DNA from: Phycisphaerae bacterium
Lineage (GTDB): Bacteria; Planctomycetota; Phycisphaerae; UBA1845; CAIVHJ01
Assembly (NCBI GenBank): GCA_022072405.1
Contig: JAJVHX010000018.1
Coordinates: 1 to 64,000, forward strand
DNA length: 64,000 nucleotides
Direction: 5' to 3'
Below the pieces are notes generated by a model, which made no database searches, was not told the origin of the DNA, and saw only the letters and a list, made by a program, of their open reading frames with translations. Made by a program: the position numbers and the translations under genes. Shown here one piece after another: positions 1 through 8,818 of the stretch; the first letter of the stretch is position 1; each line of letters opens with the position of its first letter.

Positions 1-108
1 TGGCTTTTTGCAGCGATGGGCTTGGCTGTTCAGATGCACCAGCTTCAAGCCTATCGCAAACGTCAATCAACCTGGGCCATTAAATCCGAGGTCTTGGGAC
101 ATGGCTAA
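1..108 (+). CDS. C-terminal end of a gene entering from the left edge
   Basis: An open frame runs from base 1 to a TAA at 106-108. The visible peptide starts WLFAAMGLAVQMHQ and continues into a basic stretch (YRKR), which looks like a last membrane helix followed by a short cytoplasmic tail. Only 35 codons are present, so no family can be named. It could be noncoding, but the frame ends naturally 125 bp before the next gene on the same strand. Confidence 0.4.
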   Translation, partial: WLFAAMGLAVQMHQLQAYRKRQSTWAIKSEVLGHG

Positions 109-233
109 AAACTCCCCGACCCCTCAAATAACTGGCTCATCAATAACGGATTGGATGCACTAGCGGAGTGGTTACTGTAATTATTTCTGGCAGTGAACAA
201 GACGAATTAGCAGGGCGGTAGTACAATTCCCGC

Positions 234-1529
234 ATGGTTGATTCTCCAGCATCAATATCACTTGAACCCGCTCACCCGATCCGGCGGATCGAACACGCCG
301 GCTGGTCGTGGATGGTCTTGCCGCCGTGGGATGAGCTGACCGAGCAACCAATCCCGTGGTTGGCACTGCATGAGTATGAGCAGGCGGAACTGCTGAAGAT
401 CAATCCGCTGCGGAGCGTGTGGCGGGTGGCGGTGGGTGAGCGGCAGGTGGTAGCGAAGATATTCAACGCCCCGCGCGGCTGGGGATTGGTCAAGGCGCTA
501 TTATTGGGTCCGGCCGGCAGAAGCGAATTTCTGGCGGGCTGGTATGCCCAGCGCAAAGGCTTACCGGCAGCCAGGCCGATCGCTTTCGGCCGGTTGCAAC
601 GCGGCGGGCGGATCGGCCCCACAGTCCTGCTCAGTGAATATATCCCCGATTCCTGCTCACTCGCCGAGTACTGGTGGAAACATTCCCCTCGAGCCGCGGG
701 CTTCAGCCCGCGCGGATCTGCATCAACCGGCGGGCGCGAAAAACTAGACTATATCATTGTGACCGTGGCCCGCTGGTTAGCGCAGTTGCATGATGGCTCG
801 CTGGTACCGATGGACCTGCACGCCGAAAATGTACTGATCCGGGATGGTGCTGATGAAATCAAGCCGTTGCTGATCGACCTGCACAAAGCCCGTTACGGCG
901 GCAAGAGCATGGCTATGGGGCGGATTCGCAACCTCGCCCAGCTCAACCAGTGGTTTCAGCATCACGCGAGCAGACCTGATCGGCTGCGTTTCCTGTACGC
1001 GTACATGAGCAGTTCCTACACTAACCTCACCGAGGATCTGCTCCGCCAATATGTTCGCGATACGGTGGAAGCCACCGGCTGGGAACGGGAGCGGCTGGAG
1101 AAAAAGCGCGACCGCCGCATCTGGGAGCAGAATGATTATTTTGGTATCCTCGACCTGCCCGACGGCTGGCGAGCCCATGTCGTTTTGCGAAGTCGGCGGC
1201 TGCTGCCCGGATTCATCGGCTTGCAAATGGAACTCCCACTGGAGCAATGGAACCACGCGCTCAGCGAATTCGTCGCGCAACGAGGAGCCGCGGACTTTAG
1301 TCCGCGCGAGGCAATTTTGACGGAAATTCGATTCACCGATCGACCGGTCGCTGTTGATATCTGGGCTGAGACTCCACCGCAGCAACAACTACGCCAACGC
1401 TGGACCCAAGGCCATCAGCGCATCCATCGTTACCTGCCCGGCCCGTTGCCGCTCGCCTTGCTGGAACGCAAGCAGAACGGAAAAACGGTGCAACGCCTCC
1501 TACTCATGCAACGGGCAGTCGAATCATGA
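234..1529 (+). CDS. lipopolysaccharide kinase (WaaP/KdkA/InaA type) family protein
   Basis: Predicted cytoplasmic sugar kinase of the protein-kinase-like fold that phosphorylates LPS core heptose or Kdo in Gram-negative bacteria. The catalytic loop MDLHAENVL (residues 193-201, Asp194, Asn199) and the metal-binding IDLHKAR (Asp215) are present, and VVAKIF near residue 73 fits the ATP-binding lysine. The C-terminal third (after about residue 280) is an extra domain I do not recognise. Two copies of the family A palindrome lie in frame at residues 153-161 (RAAGFSPRG) and 351-359 (GAADFSPRE), probably surface loops gained by repeat insertion. The stop overlaps the next gene (ATGA), so the two are probably co-translated. 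The substrate is not deducible; kinase fold is fairly sure. Confidence 0.8.
   Translation: MVDSPASISLEPAHPIRRIEHAGWSWMVLPPWDELTEQPIPWLALHEYEQAELLKINPLRSVWRVAVGERQVVAKIFNAPRGWGLVKALLLGPAGRSEFLAGWYAQRKGLPAARPIAFGRLQRGGRIGPTVLLSEYIPDSCSLAEYWWKHSPRAAGFSPRGSASTGGREKLDYIIVTVARWLAQLHDGSLVPMDLHAENVLIRDGADEIKPLLIDLHKARYGGKSMAMGRIRNLAQLNQWFQHHASRPDRLRFLYAYMSSSYTNLTEDLLRQYVRDTVEATGWERERLEKKRDRRIWEQNDYFGILDLPDGWRAHVVLRSRRLLPGFIGLQMELPLEQWNHALSEFVAQRGAADFSPREAILTEIRFTDRPVAVDIWAETPPQQQLRQRWTQGHQRIHRYLPGPLPLALLERKQNGKTVQRLLLMQRAVES
691..715. repeat. family A palindrome, copy 1, inside the kinase gene
   Basis: GAGCCGCGGGC-TTCA-GCCCGCGCGG; arms CCGCGGGC/GCCCGCG. It is read in frame as RAAGFSPRG within the kinase coding region. 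Confidence 0.85.
1285..1310. repeat. family A palindrome, copy 2, inside the kinase gene
   Basis: GAGCCGCGGAC-TTTA-GTCCGCGCGAG. Relative to copy 1 the GC pair in the stem has become A-T on both arms (GGAC/GTCC), a compensatory change. It is read in frame in the same phase as copy 1 (GAADFSPRE). Confidence 0.85.
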
Positions 1530-2077
1530 TAAGCCCGGCGGGTCGGATTATCATCAAACAGGGCGACATCACTCAGGAAGCGGTTGATGCCATTGTTAAC
1601 GCCGCCAACGAAAGCCTGCTGGGCGGCGGCGGAGTGGATGGCGCCATTCATAGGGCTGCCGGACCGCAACTGCTGGAATTCTGCCGGACGCTGGGTGGTT
1701 GCCCGACTGGTGGAGCCAAAATCACTCCAGGATTTAATCTGCCGGCACGTTTTGTTATTCACACCGTCGGTCCGGTCTATCGCGACGGCCAATCCGGTGA
1801 ACCCGAACTGCTCGCCCATTGCTATCGAAACTCTCTTCAGCTGGCCTATGACCATCATTTCCCCACGATCGCCTTCCCCGCCATCAGCTGCGGGGTGTAT
1901 GGCTACCCGATCACCACCGCCGCCCATATCGCCCTGCAAACCGTCGCCCGGTTTCTCAGCGAATTTCCCCTTCCGCAGGAAGTCCGCTTCCTGCTGTGGA
2001 GCAGCGGCGATCTGGCTGTCTATCAGCAGGTCTATACTGAAATCCGCTCCGCCGGGGGTGAGGCTATTCACCATTAG
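1526..2077 (+). CDS. ymdB: macro domain protein (ADP-ribose-binding, YmdB-like)
   Basis: A 183-residue single macro domain. Motifs of the O-acetyl-ADP-ribose deacetylase class are all visible: [30 protein letters not shown] (described here by its parts NAAN and [10 protein letters not shown]), HTVGP and the [11 protein letters not shown] loop. Proteins of this class hydrolyse O-acetyl-ADP-ribose or remove mono-ADP-ribose from targets. The ATG overlaps the TGA of the upstream kinase-like gene by 4 bp, which implies translational coupling; why these two activities are paired is unknown. It converges with the ArfB-like gene, overlapping its end by 14 bp. Confidence 0.92.
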   Translation: MISPAGRIIIKQGDITQEAVDAIVNAANESLLGGGGVDGAIHRAAGPQLLEFCRTLGGCPTGGAKITPGFNLPARFVIHTVGPVYRDGQSGEPELLAHCYRNSLQLAYDHHFPTIAFPAISCGVYGYPITTAAHIALQTVARFLSEFPLPQEVRFLLWSSGDLAVYQQVYTEIRSAGGEAIHH

Positions 2078-2504
2078 CGGGAGGGCGGCGTTGCCGCTTC
2101 TTGTGACTGACCTGTTGCTTCTGTTCCAATCGGCGTAGCCGGCTGCCGCGGGTGGGTGCGGTAGCGTGGCGTTGTTTAGTTTTTGTTAAGGCTTTTTCTA
2201 ATAATTCCAGCAGTCGTAGCCAAGCCAGCTCGCGATTGGCCTGTTGCGAACGAAACTTGCGCGCCGTGACGCGCAGTACCCCCTCTCGACTGATCCGGTT
2301 ACTCAATCTCTGGATTATTAAACGCTTTTGTTCGTCAGTCAGGCTGGGAGATTTCGCCGGTTCAAACAGAATTGTTACCTGAGTCTCCACTTTATTCACA
2401 TTCTGCCCCCCGGGACCGGGACTCCGCGCCGTCTGATAGCGCACCTCTGCAGGGTTGATCAGCGGTTTCGACTTATTCCCCTGGACTTGTTCCAATTTTG
2501 CCAC
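2064..2504 (-). CDS. arfB: peptide-chain-release-factor-like ribosome rescue protein (ArfB/YaeJ type)
   Basis: Small stop-codon-independent release factor that frees stalled ribosomes. The peptidyl-tRNA hydrolase motif [14 protein letters not shown] contains the catalytic GGQ; the domain is followed by a lysine/arginine-rich tail ([14 protein letters not shown]...HKKRQRR) that in ArfB enters the empty mRNA channel. It lacks the codon-recognition domains of RF1/RF2 (146 residues). I place the start at GTG 2504 because AAGGGAG lies about 11 bp upstream; the frame is open to a TTG at 2528. Its 3' end overlaps the macro-domain gene. Confidence 0.88.
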   Translation of the reverse strand: MAKLEQVQGNKSKPLINPAEVRYQTARSPGPGGQNVNKVETQVTILFEPAKSPSLTDEQKRLIIQRLSNRISREGVLRVTARKFRSQQANRELAWLRLLELLEKALTKTKQRHATAPTRGSRLRRLEQKQQVSHKKRQRRPPANGE

Positions 2505-2772
2505 CGGAATATAATCTCCCTTGTACAATTTTCAGTATATCATTTTCTTTGCCGTTGGGAGTTCATGTACTCTTGGGATGCGGCGAGATCAATTTTTATC
2601 ATGGGTTGCGGTGGCTGGATACCGTTCAAGGGGTAACTTGGCGATTTACAGCCATGTACCCGGTAACACTATTCGTCGATTGACTGTCGCATGGTTCTGA
2701 ATAAATTAATTTAGCCGGTCTGGTACTGGATCCATCAGGCGGCTCTAACGGACGCGGAGTCTGGAGTTGATT

Positions 2773-5091
2773 ATGAATACGACTGCATCTGTATTTTGGT
2801 CACATGGCACTTACCGTTTTTTCCTGGGGATACTGACCCTGCTCACCCTACCGGCCTATGTCTCGGCCCAGGAAATGTCCGACGAAGTCCGTGATCATGT
2901 CCGCAAGGCTGCCGGTCAGGTATGGCTCGGTTCGCAGGTGCAGGGTGAAGACAAGATCGACCCGCTCGGTTCGGGCAGCGGTTGGTTTATCAACGCCACC
3001 GGTCTGATGATCACCAATAACCATGTGGTTGATCCGGCTCATAGCTCCACCGACCCGCTTGAACCCTTCGCCGCAGCAGCCACTTTGGGAAAAATTCAAT
3101 ATCGCGTTGTAGTTAACGGCGGTACCGACCAGGAAAAAACATATAAAGCCGAGCGACTTTATCAATGCCGGTCTGCCGATCTGGCTATCCTGCAGCTCTA
3201 TAACGACAAAGGCGCACCACTGGATTCCCCTCACTACTTCGAGCTCATTCCATCGAATGAAGTCGAAAAAGGTATGCGCGTCTTTGCCGTCGGCTTTCCC
3301 CATGGTGATCAGATGGCTACCCAGAAGGATAAACATGCTCCAGTCACTATTGCCCCCGGCAACGTGACCCGCATCATTAAGTCCCCCACCGGGCGGATCA
3401 AGAAATTCTTCAGCGATGTCGAGATTATTCATGGCAACAGCGGTGGGGCATTAGTCGACTCCAAAGGTCGCTGCATCGGTGTGAATGTGGAAGTCGGTTT
3501 CGGCCAGGGTGAATCCGGTGGTATCGCCGGTGGTCAGATTCCAGCGGATGTGGTTGCTGATCTGCTGCGCGCCGCCTTGGGACGCAATAAAATCACCACT
3601 GATTTAGGTCCGTTCCTGCACCTGCTGCTCAATCGCCGAAAAGAAGTTTTCGTTCCCGGTCGGGAACGGCTGGAGAGCAAGGAGATCGTCGAATTCCCGG
3701 ATGGCGGATTAATGGAGGGCGAAGTCAAGGAGCAGGAACTGACCTGGGCAACCGCTCTGGGTCAAGTCAAAATTCCCCTTCAATATGCCGGATTTATTAT
3801 CAACGATAACGGCACCGCCCGTCTGTTGCTGGATGGCGGTGAGCGCCTCAGTGGCGATGCCTCCCAGATCAAGTTCAAATTTCTCAATTCCAGAGGTCAG
3901 GAATCGACAATCGAAATGTCCAATGTGAAGAGCGTTCTGTTCCGCAAACCCAGACAGCCGGTCACTTACCCTAATCTGGATGCTTTGATCATCGATGGCG
4001 AAGGTACCCGCCTCTATCTCACGGATATCAAGGGTGATGTGAAATTCAAAGATGCTTCGGCCGGAGAGGTTACCCTGCCGCTCAGCGATATCCGCCGGGT
4101 GGATACCGAGAATTTCAAACAGACAATCTATCGTACGGATGGCTCCCGGTTGACAGGTTCATTCGCGACCCACACCATTGAAGCTAAACTGGCGGTCACC
4201 GGTGCTCCGCTCAAATTCTCCTTTGAGAAATCTAAACGGCTGGCCATGCGCCCGGAAAATCCGTTTGAAAAATACAGCAATACGGTCAGTCTGGCCCAAA
4301 AGTTGCAGATCGAAGAGAATGAACTGGTCGTCATCGCTAATCTGCTTGAAAAAGGTGACTTCAAGAAAAGCGGCGGTTATCTATCAGAACTGCTTGATCC
4401 CATCAAGTTTAAGGCTAAACCCAAACCTATTCAGGAACAGATTCAGATCCTCAACAGCGAATATCTGCTGCAGAGTGGAAATTACGTTGAAGCCACTAAA
4501 GCCTTCCGTAATCTGCGCAAGGCGAAAATTGAGGGTATCCAGTGGTATGCCACCGGTCGCTACTTCATTCTGGAGCAGCACGAAGATGGCATGTACAAAG
4601 GCCAAGCCTTGAGCGACCCTCAAGTTTTTAAGCAGGCAATTTCTGATATCACCCAATCGATTATTTCCACCACCCAGGAATTTATCCGGGCCAACTGGAA
4701 AACCAAATTCACCAATTATGGTGACTGGAAAGGGATCATGAGCAAGTCCGATCGCGTCGAAAAAGATACGCGTACGGCGGCTCAACTGGGTGGTAACCTG
4801 GGCGAACGAACTCTCTTTCTTATCTGGCAATTCCAGATCGCTCGAACCTGGGATGCACTAAAACTGGTCTGGGAAGAGCGCGAAGCACTTTTTAAGGAAA
4901 TCGAACAACGTCGGGCTCAGAATAAACCCCTGGGTAACCTAGTCAGACAATTTGAAAAACTTCAGGAACAGCAAGAGTTGATTTTAATCGAATATGCCTC
5001 GTTACGAGATCAGCTGAATCCTATCGGCAGCGATGACTACAATCCGGGATATCGTGTTGATGACCCGGAAGCGATGGATTATCTCTATTAG
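2773..5091 (+). CDS. secreted trypsin-like serine protease with C-terminal repeats
   Basis: About 772 residues. A signal peptide (hydrophobic FFLGILTLLTLPAYVSA, cleavage near AQE) is followed by an HtrA/trypsin-fold domain with His84 (NNHVV), Asp136 (SADLAIL) and Ser223 (HGNSGGALV). No PDZ domain is evident. Residues about 310-480 hold three imperfect beta-rich repeats (DGG.L.G / L..I..V patterns), then a helical, charged C-terminal half ending DPEAMDYLY. It probably acts in the periplasm or outside; the target is unknown. ATG 2773 is preferred over TTG 2767 because GGAG at 2763-2766 is correctly spaced. A terminator follows at 5121. Confidence 0.85.
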   Translation: MNTTASVFWSHGTYRFFLGILTLLTLPAYVSAQEMSDEVRDHVRKAAGQVWLGSQVQGEDKIDPLGSGSGWFINATGLMITNNHVVDPAHSSTDPLEPFAAAATLGKIQYRVVVNGGTDQEKTYKAERLYQCRSADLAILQLYNDKGAPLDSPHYFELIPSNEVEKGMRVFAVGFPHGDQMATQKDKHAPVTIAPGNVTRIIKSPTGRIKKFFSDVEIIHGNSGGALVDSKGRCIGVNVEVGFGQGESGGIAGGQIPADVVADLLRAALGRNKITTDLGPFLHLLLNRRKEVFVPGRERLESKEIVEFPDGGLMEGEVKEQELTWATALGQVKIPLQYAGFIINDNGTARLLLDGGERLSGDASQIKFKFLNSRGQESTIEMSNVKSVLFRKPRQPVTYPNLDALIIDGEGTRLYLTDIKGDVKFKDASAGEVTLPLSDIRRVDTENFKQTIYRTDGSRLTGSFATHTIEAKLAVTGAPLKFSFEKSKRLAMRPENPFEKYSNTVSLAQKLQIEENELVVIANLLEKGDFKKSGGYLSELLDPIKFKAKPKPIQEQIQILNSEYLLQSGNYVEATKAFRNLRKAKIEGIQWYATGRYFILEQHEDGMYKGQALSDPQVFKQAISDITQSIISTTQEFIRANWKTKFTNYGDWKGIMSKSDRVEKDTRTAAQLGGNLGERTLFLIWQFQIARTWDALKLVWEEREALFKEIEQRRAQNKPLGNLVRQFEKLQEQQELILIEYASLRDQLNPIGSDDYNPGYRVDDPEAMDYLY

Positions 5092-5120
5092 CGCGACACG
5101 CATCATTCGACGATTATTTT

Positions 5121-5145
5121 AAGGCCCGATTGCGGGCCTTTTTTA
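5121..5145 (+). terminator. rho-independent terminator after the protease
   Basis: AAGGCCCG-ATTG-CGGGCCTT followed by a T run (TTTTTATT). It ends plus-strand transcription; the minus-strand gene at 5152 converges on the same site, and the upstream A-rich side is weaker in that direction. Confidence 0.85.
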
Positions 5146-5151
5146 TTGTTC

Positions 5152-5718
5152 TTACAGTTTGGGATTGATGCCCGACTGGGTGAGAAATTCATCGGCGGCT
5201 TCCGGATTGGCCCAGGCGCGCAGTGCGTCACGATTGGGCCAACTGTTGATCTCCTCCCCACCGGAGATCGCTTGTGCCTGACGACCTTCCACCAGGCGCA
5301 GGGCATCAAGCTGCTTGCGCATCCGCTCCAGCTGGTAGACGATCAACCGCTGCTGCCCCATCTTTTTGGAATCGACATAATCCACTTTCGACAGGCTGGA
5401 ACGCAACTCCTCACGCAATAACTCCATTTGCGAGTCAATCGTGGTCGCCAGTGTCCGGACTAGTTCCATCGTCTCTTCCTGCTGGCGAGTCAGTTCATCG
5501 GTGCGGCGTTTCAATTCCTGGGTGTCGCTGTTGCGCGTCCGCCACAAAACTTCCGATAGTCGCTTGTCCACCGCATCCCAGGTGCGCGCAAAATAAGATC
5601 GAAACCGCAGAATCTGTAATCCCAAAAGAGCCAGCACCACGATCAGCACCAGGTAACCCAGCGAGGTTACTTCGTGCAGTAATCCGCCGGTGGCAGCGGC
5701 CAGTATGGGGACAGTCAT
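5152..5718 (-). CDS. membrane-anchored coiled-coil protein of unknown function
   Basis: 188 residues with one transmembrane helix (about residues 18-40, GYLVLIVVLALLGLQIL) followed by a long charged helix rich in heptads (ELKRRTDELTRQQEETMELV..., ..QMELLREELRSSL, ..QLERMRKQLDALRL). The last 40 residues are less regular (INSWPNRDALRAWANPEAADEFL). It resembles small bitopic scaffold proteins, but I do not recognise a family. The start is uncertain: ATG 5718 is chosen, TTG at 5724 or 5739 are alternatives. Isolated gene, converging with the protease. Confidence 0.65.
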   Translation of the reverse strand: MTVPILAAATGGLLHEVTSLGYLVLIVVLALLGLQILRFRSYFARTWDAVDKRLSEVLWRTRNSDTQELKRRTDELTRQQEETMELVRTLATTIDSQMELLREELRSSLSKVDYVDSKKMGQQRLIVYQLERMRKQLDALRLVEGRQAQAISGGEEINSWPNRDALRAWANPEAADEFLTQSGINPKL

Positions 5719-6041
5719 TAACAACTCATTATGCTCCAATATGCTCCGACACCATAATTATCGGCCAGTAGCATTTTCAATTGACTAATCTGTCATAGAT
5801 TTAGCGGAAAGGCTGACATTATGCCGATATTCACCTATTTGCTGTAATTATTAAAATGCAAGCAAAGCCAGGCACTTGGTTTTTAGACCTGCTCTTTAAT
5901 TCTTCAACATTTCGATTGCGTGATCATTTATCCTGCCCTGCTTTCTTCACGAATCCGCCCTATAATCAAGCGGACTGCGACTTATCGATTCCGTTGGAAA
6001 TCCGTATAGTAGCGTTTGATAGATAAATCTGGAGTTGCGTC
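5719..6041. other. intergenic region, divergent promoters expected
   Basis: About 320 bp, locally AT-rich, between divergently transcribed genes. It must hold promoters for both, but I see no clear consensus pair, RNA gene or repeat. Confidence 0.5.
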
Positions 6042-6362
6042 ATGTCGACCAGTAACGATAAACCAGTCGTGATCTCCTTCCGGGCGGATGAGCATCTCGC
6101 GGAGTTGCTTAATCAACTGCCGGACAAATCGGCTTTCATCCGCAAAGCCATTCTGAGCCATTTCTACCAGGCCTGCCCAATCTGCAAAGGTCGGGGCGTC
6201 GTTCCCGAATCCATTGCCCAATGGCTCAAGCAGACTCTGGATCATGAAAAACTGCAGGAATGCGAATGTTGTTCCTATGAGTTCCCCGCCACTGCCGCCG
6301 CCGGAAAAAAGAGCAGCCACTTCCTCTGCGACCATTGCCAGGAACATGAACACGAGCACTAA
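6042..6362 (+). CDS. ribbon-helix-helix protein fused to cysteine-rich zinc motifs
   Basis: 106 residues. Residues 8-42 (PVVISFRADEHLAELLNQL...SAFIRKAILSHF) match a CopG/Arc-type ribbon-helix-helix: a beta strand with alternating residues, then two short helices. Directly after comes CPICKGRGV (Cys45, Cys48), then CECC near residue 76, CDHC near 98 and a His/Glu tail (EHEHEH). The cysteine pairs suggest one or two zinc sites, so this may be a metal-responsive or zinc-stabilised DNA-binding regulator. Its target is unknown and no toxin gene is adjacent. A family A palindrome lies about 55 bp downstream. Confidence 0.75.
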   Translation: MSTSNDKPVVISFRADEHLAELLNQLPDKSAFIRKAILSHFYQACPICKGRGVVPESIAQWLKQTLDHEKLQECECCSYEFPATAAAGKKSSHFLCDHCQEHEHEH

Positions 6363-6416
6363 TGCAGCGAAATGAATTACGAGGATGAGGACTACACCAC
6401 GGTTTACACATTCATC

Positions 6417-6440
6417 GAGCCGCGGATTTAGTCCGCGCGT
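6417..6440. repeat. family A palindrome, copy 3 (intergenic)
   Basis: GAGCCGCGGA-TTTA-GTCCGCGCGT, the GGA/TCC stem version. It lies between the RHH gene and the converging xer gene and might help end transcription, but has no T run. Confidence 0.8.
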
Positions 6441-6553
6441 AGCCAGAAATCGTAATCTGGAATCCACCTCTGGAATGATACCGTTCGAGACTTCGAGCGC
6501 AGAAATCAGCCCCCTGGAACCCTCGTTTACCCCCTAATCCTTCTATATAAACT

Positions 6554-6592
6554 ACTGGCCGTCTATCGCGTTTTCAGCGACAGGCGGCCAGT
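6554..6592 (-). terminator. inverted repeat, possible terminator for the xer operon
   Basis: ACTGGCCGTCTATCGC (6554-6569) pairs with GCGACAGGCGGCCAGT (6577-6592), 14 of 16 positions, with a 7-base loop. Read on the minus strand it is followed by a weak T-rich stretch (AGTTTATATAG). It sits just after the xer stop, but the U tract is poor. Confidence 0.5.
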
Positions 6593-6628
6593 GCTCCGGT
6601 CTGCGTCAATTGTCGTCGCGCTCACTCG

Positions 6629-7639
6629 CTAGCTGCGCGGATGGGCTTCTTCGTAAGTCTGCCGCAATTTCTTGGTCGTCAGGTGTGTGTAGATCTGCGT
6701 AGTCGAAATCGAGCGATGACCCAGCAGTTCCTGCACGCTGCGCAAATCCGCACCGTTATTCAGCATGTGCGTTGCAAAACTGTGCCGCAAGGTATGCGGG
6801 CTGACCGCCGGATCGAGCCCCGCCTTGATCAGATACTTGTCCAGCTTACGCCGCACACTGCGAGTGCTCAGCCGCTGGCCATGTTTGTTGATAAACAGCA
6901 TCTCCTGGTTGAACTGCAGCGAGCGCAAATCGCGCTGGCGAACCTCAATATATCGTCGCAACGCGTTTAAGGCGGAGGGCGATACCGGTGAAATGCGCTC
7001 TTTACGGCCCTTACCCCGCACGCGAATGCATTCACCGACAAAGTCAATATCGTTCAATCGCAAATCGACCAGCTCGCTGACGCGCACGCCGGTCGAGAAC
7101 ATGATCTCCAGCATAGCCCGGTCGCGCGCCCCCAGCAGCGTGCCGTCATCCGGCGCCGCAAACAGCTTCAGTATCTGATCGATTTCCAGAAACTTCGGCA
7201 GCCGCTTTTCCTGTTTGGGTGTGCGCACGGAAGCCAGCGGATTATTGGTCACATAACCCCGCCGCAGACAGAATTTGTAAAAGCTCCGCAACGTGGCCAG
7301 CTTCCGAGCCGTAGTTGATTTGGAATATTCCTGGCGATTCAGATACAGCAGGAATCGCCGCACTTCTTCCGGATCAACCTTCAGCAGTTTGCTCTGCAGC
7401 TGGGTATCCACCGCCACGCCCCCTGCTGCTCCTCCGGGCATCGCTGATCCGGCACCATAAGCGGGCGTCGTGTTGTAGGGCGCCGGCGTCGGCGGGGCCT
7501 CTGCACCCTCATCCACCGCCACAAACTCGCAAAACTGCTGCAAGTCGGCCGCATAGCACTTGGCCGTGTGCGGTGAAAAATGACGTTCATATTTCAGATA
7601 ACCCAGAAACTCGTCAATAACGGGAATGGCGTTGCTCAT
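6629..7639 (-). CDS. xerD: tyrosine recombinase XerC/XerD type
   Basis: 336-residue site-specific recombinase that resolves chromosome dimers at dif. The N-terminal SAM-like domain (IDEFLGYLKYERHFSPHTAKCYAADL) and the catalytic residues are visible: Arg in TGVRVSELV, HTLRHSFATHM (His and Arg), GHRSISTTQIYTH (His, Tyr). It is longer than typical (about 300) because of a Pro/Gly/Ala-rich insert at about residues 46-78 (PPTPAPYNTTPAYGAGSAM...) between the two N-terminal helices. Last gene of a minus-strand run; whether XerC or XerD is not decided here. Housekeeping rather than phage context. Confidence 0.88.
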   Translation of the reverse strand: MSNAIPVIDEFLGYLKYERHFSPHTAKCYAADLQQFCEFVAVDEGAEAPPTPAPYNTTPAYGAGSAMPGGAAGGVAVDTQLQSKLLKVDPEEVRRFLLYLNRQEYSKSTTARKLATLRSFYKFCLRRGYVTNNPLASVRTPKQEKRLPKFLEIDQILKLFAAPDDGTLLGARDRAMLEIMFSTGVRVSELVDLRLNDIDFVGECIRVRGKGRKERISPVSPSALNALRRYIEVRQRDLRSLQFNQEMLFINKHGQRLSTRSVRRKLDKYLIKAGLDPAVSPHTLRHSFATHMLNNGADLRSVQELLGHRSISTTQIYTHLTTKKLRQTYEEAHPRS

Positions 7640-7733
7640 AGTGTTTTCACTAAAAAGTCGGCGAAGACCGGCGGGGTCTTACTCCCGCACCTGATTGGCG
7701 GCCCGGGGTCCGTCGGGCTCGCGCGGTTCAGCA

Positions 7734-7979
7734 TTACTCCTCGACCCGTCGACGAACAGGGGCCAGCTCCGTGGTCCGCTCGTTCGGCTCCAGTTCCCGC
7801 TCCAGTCGCCGCCCCATCTGATAACTCAGCACCGCGGCATCGAACCAGTCAAATTCACTGGCGCTATCGACAGCCAGTTCGGCAAAGGCATTGATGATCC
7901 GGGCTTCCTCGCCGGCACGATACCGGAACACATACTGCTGTGTACCCTTGACCAGCGACAGTTGCCGTACCACCTTCAT
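7734..7979 (-). CDS. conserved-looking small protein, unknown function
   Basis: 81 residues, MKVVRQLSLVKGTQQYVFRY... then a helical acidic region (EARIINAFAELAVDS, FDWFDAAVLSYQMGRRLERELEP). No signal peptide or membrane segment. Its ATG overlaps the TGA of the upstream lipoprotein gene (ATGA, 7976-7979), good evidence for translation. It lies between the lipoprotein and xer genes. No family recognised. Confidence 0.65.
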   Translation of the reverse strand: MKVVRQLSLVKGTQQYVFRYRAGEEARIINAFAELAVDSASEFDWFDAAVLSYQMGRRLERELEPNERTTELAPVRRRVEE

Positions 7980-8719
7980 GGCTGTCCCACCTCTCTATTA
8001 CTATTTCGATCAACCCGGGCCAGAACCTGAGTAACTTCTTGCCGAATCAATGCCCGAGCCGTCGTATAGCAGCAGAACCGCTGAAATTCCTCCTGGCTGG
8101 CCAGTATCAGCCTCCAGCCATGCGGACTGCCGCTCACCTGACGATCCCGTTCATACCGCCGAATCTCATCGGCCAACTCTTCATCCCGGCCCAGAAAAAC
8201 ACGTTGATACTGCACGCGCGGTTCCTGCGGCAGACCCTGGTAATCCAGTGGACTGGCCGCCCGCGACTGAGCCTCCGGGTCAAACCGCTGCTGGGCATCC
8301 AGCCCATATCCGTACAACTGCGCGGTCAGTCCCAGAATCGGGGTATAGGCGTCATATTCCGACACCGCCATCACCACGATCCCGTCAGCTCCCAGCTTCT
8401 CCATCAGCTCGACCGCATGGGCGGGCGATTCCACCCGCATCCGACCGGCTGCCTGTAACTGGGCCAGTACGCGATTCAGCGGGATCGTCGTTACCCCCGG
8501 CACCTGGGTCAGTTCACTGATCATCAGGTCCGCGAGCTTCAGCGTATCGATATCCCGTGATCCGCTGTGATTCAGCACCGGAGCGACCGCGATCACCATC
8601 GGCTGACGTACATCCACCAGCGTCGGCTCCGCCTTCCGCTGACATCCGACCGACAGCATTCCGCCGCTGATCGTCAGGAGCACATATGCACTTGTCAGAT
8701 TCCTCCCTGAACATCTCAC
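7976..8719 (-). CDS. lipoprotein, LpoB/FlgO-like fold suspected
   Basis: 247 residues with a lipobox (GGMLSVGC) after a hydrophobic stretch, so probably a lipid-anchored envelope protein. The region MVIAVAPVLNHSGSRDIDTLKLADLMISEL then LGADGIVVMAVSEYD resembles the N-terminal fold of LpoB, CsgG and related lipoproteins, where a strand is followed by a helix and an ADG-type turn. Function not assignable. The GTG start at 8719 is uncertain. It lies downstream of the TolB-like lipoprotein in the same direction, with a family A palindrome in the gap, suggesting a shared envelope role. Confidence 0.65.
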   Translation of the reverse strand: MRCSGRNLTSAYVLLTISGGMLSVGCQRKAEPTLVDVRQPMVIAVAPVLNHSGSRDIDTLKLADLMISELTQVPGVTTIPLNRVLAQLQAAGRMRVESPAHAVELMEKLGADGIVVMAVSEYDAYTPILGLTAQLYGYGLDAQQRFDPEAQSRAASPLDYQGLPQEPRVQYQRVFLGRDEELADEIRRYERDRQVSGSPHGWRLILASQEEFQRFCCYTTARALIRQEVTQVLARVDRNSNREVGQP

Positions 8720-8773
8720 CGACGGATCCTCCGTCTGCTCTCACGACCTTCACAAATTGATTATCTTTGCTCC

Positions 8774-8800
8774 GCGCCGCGGGCTTTATCCCGCGCGGAT
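8774..8800. repeat. family A palindrome, copy 4 (between two lipoprotein genes)
   Basis: GCGCCGCGGGC-TTTA-TCCCGCGCGGATC, one mismatch in the upper stem. It lies within a minus-strand operon gap and may form an mRNA hairpin. Confidence 0.8.
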
Positions 8801-8818
8801 CTTATCCACCACTTGATA

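Noticed and set aside
6629-7639. Integrase of a prophage or integron
   Set aside because: No phage genes, attachment duplication or cassette array nearby; catalytic motifs and length fit housekeeping XerC/D.
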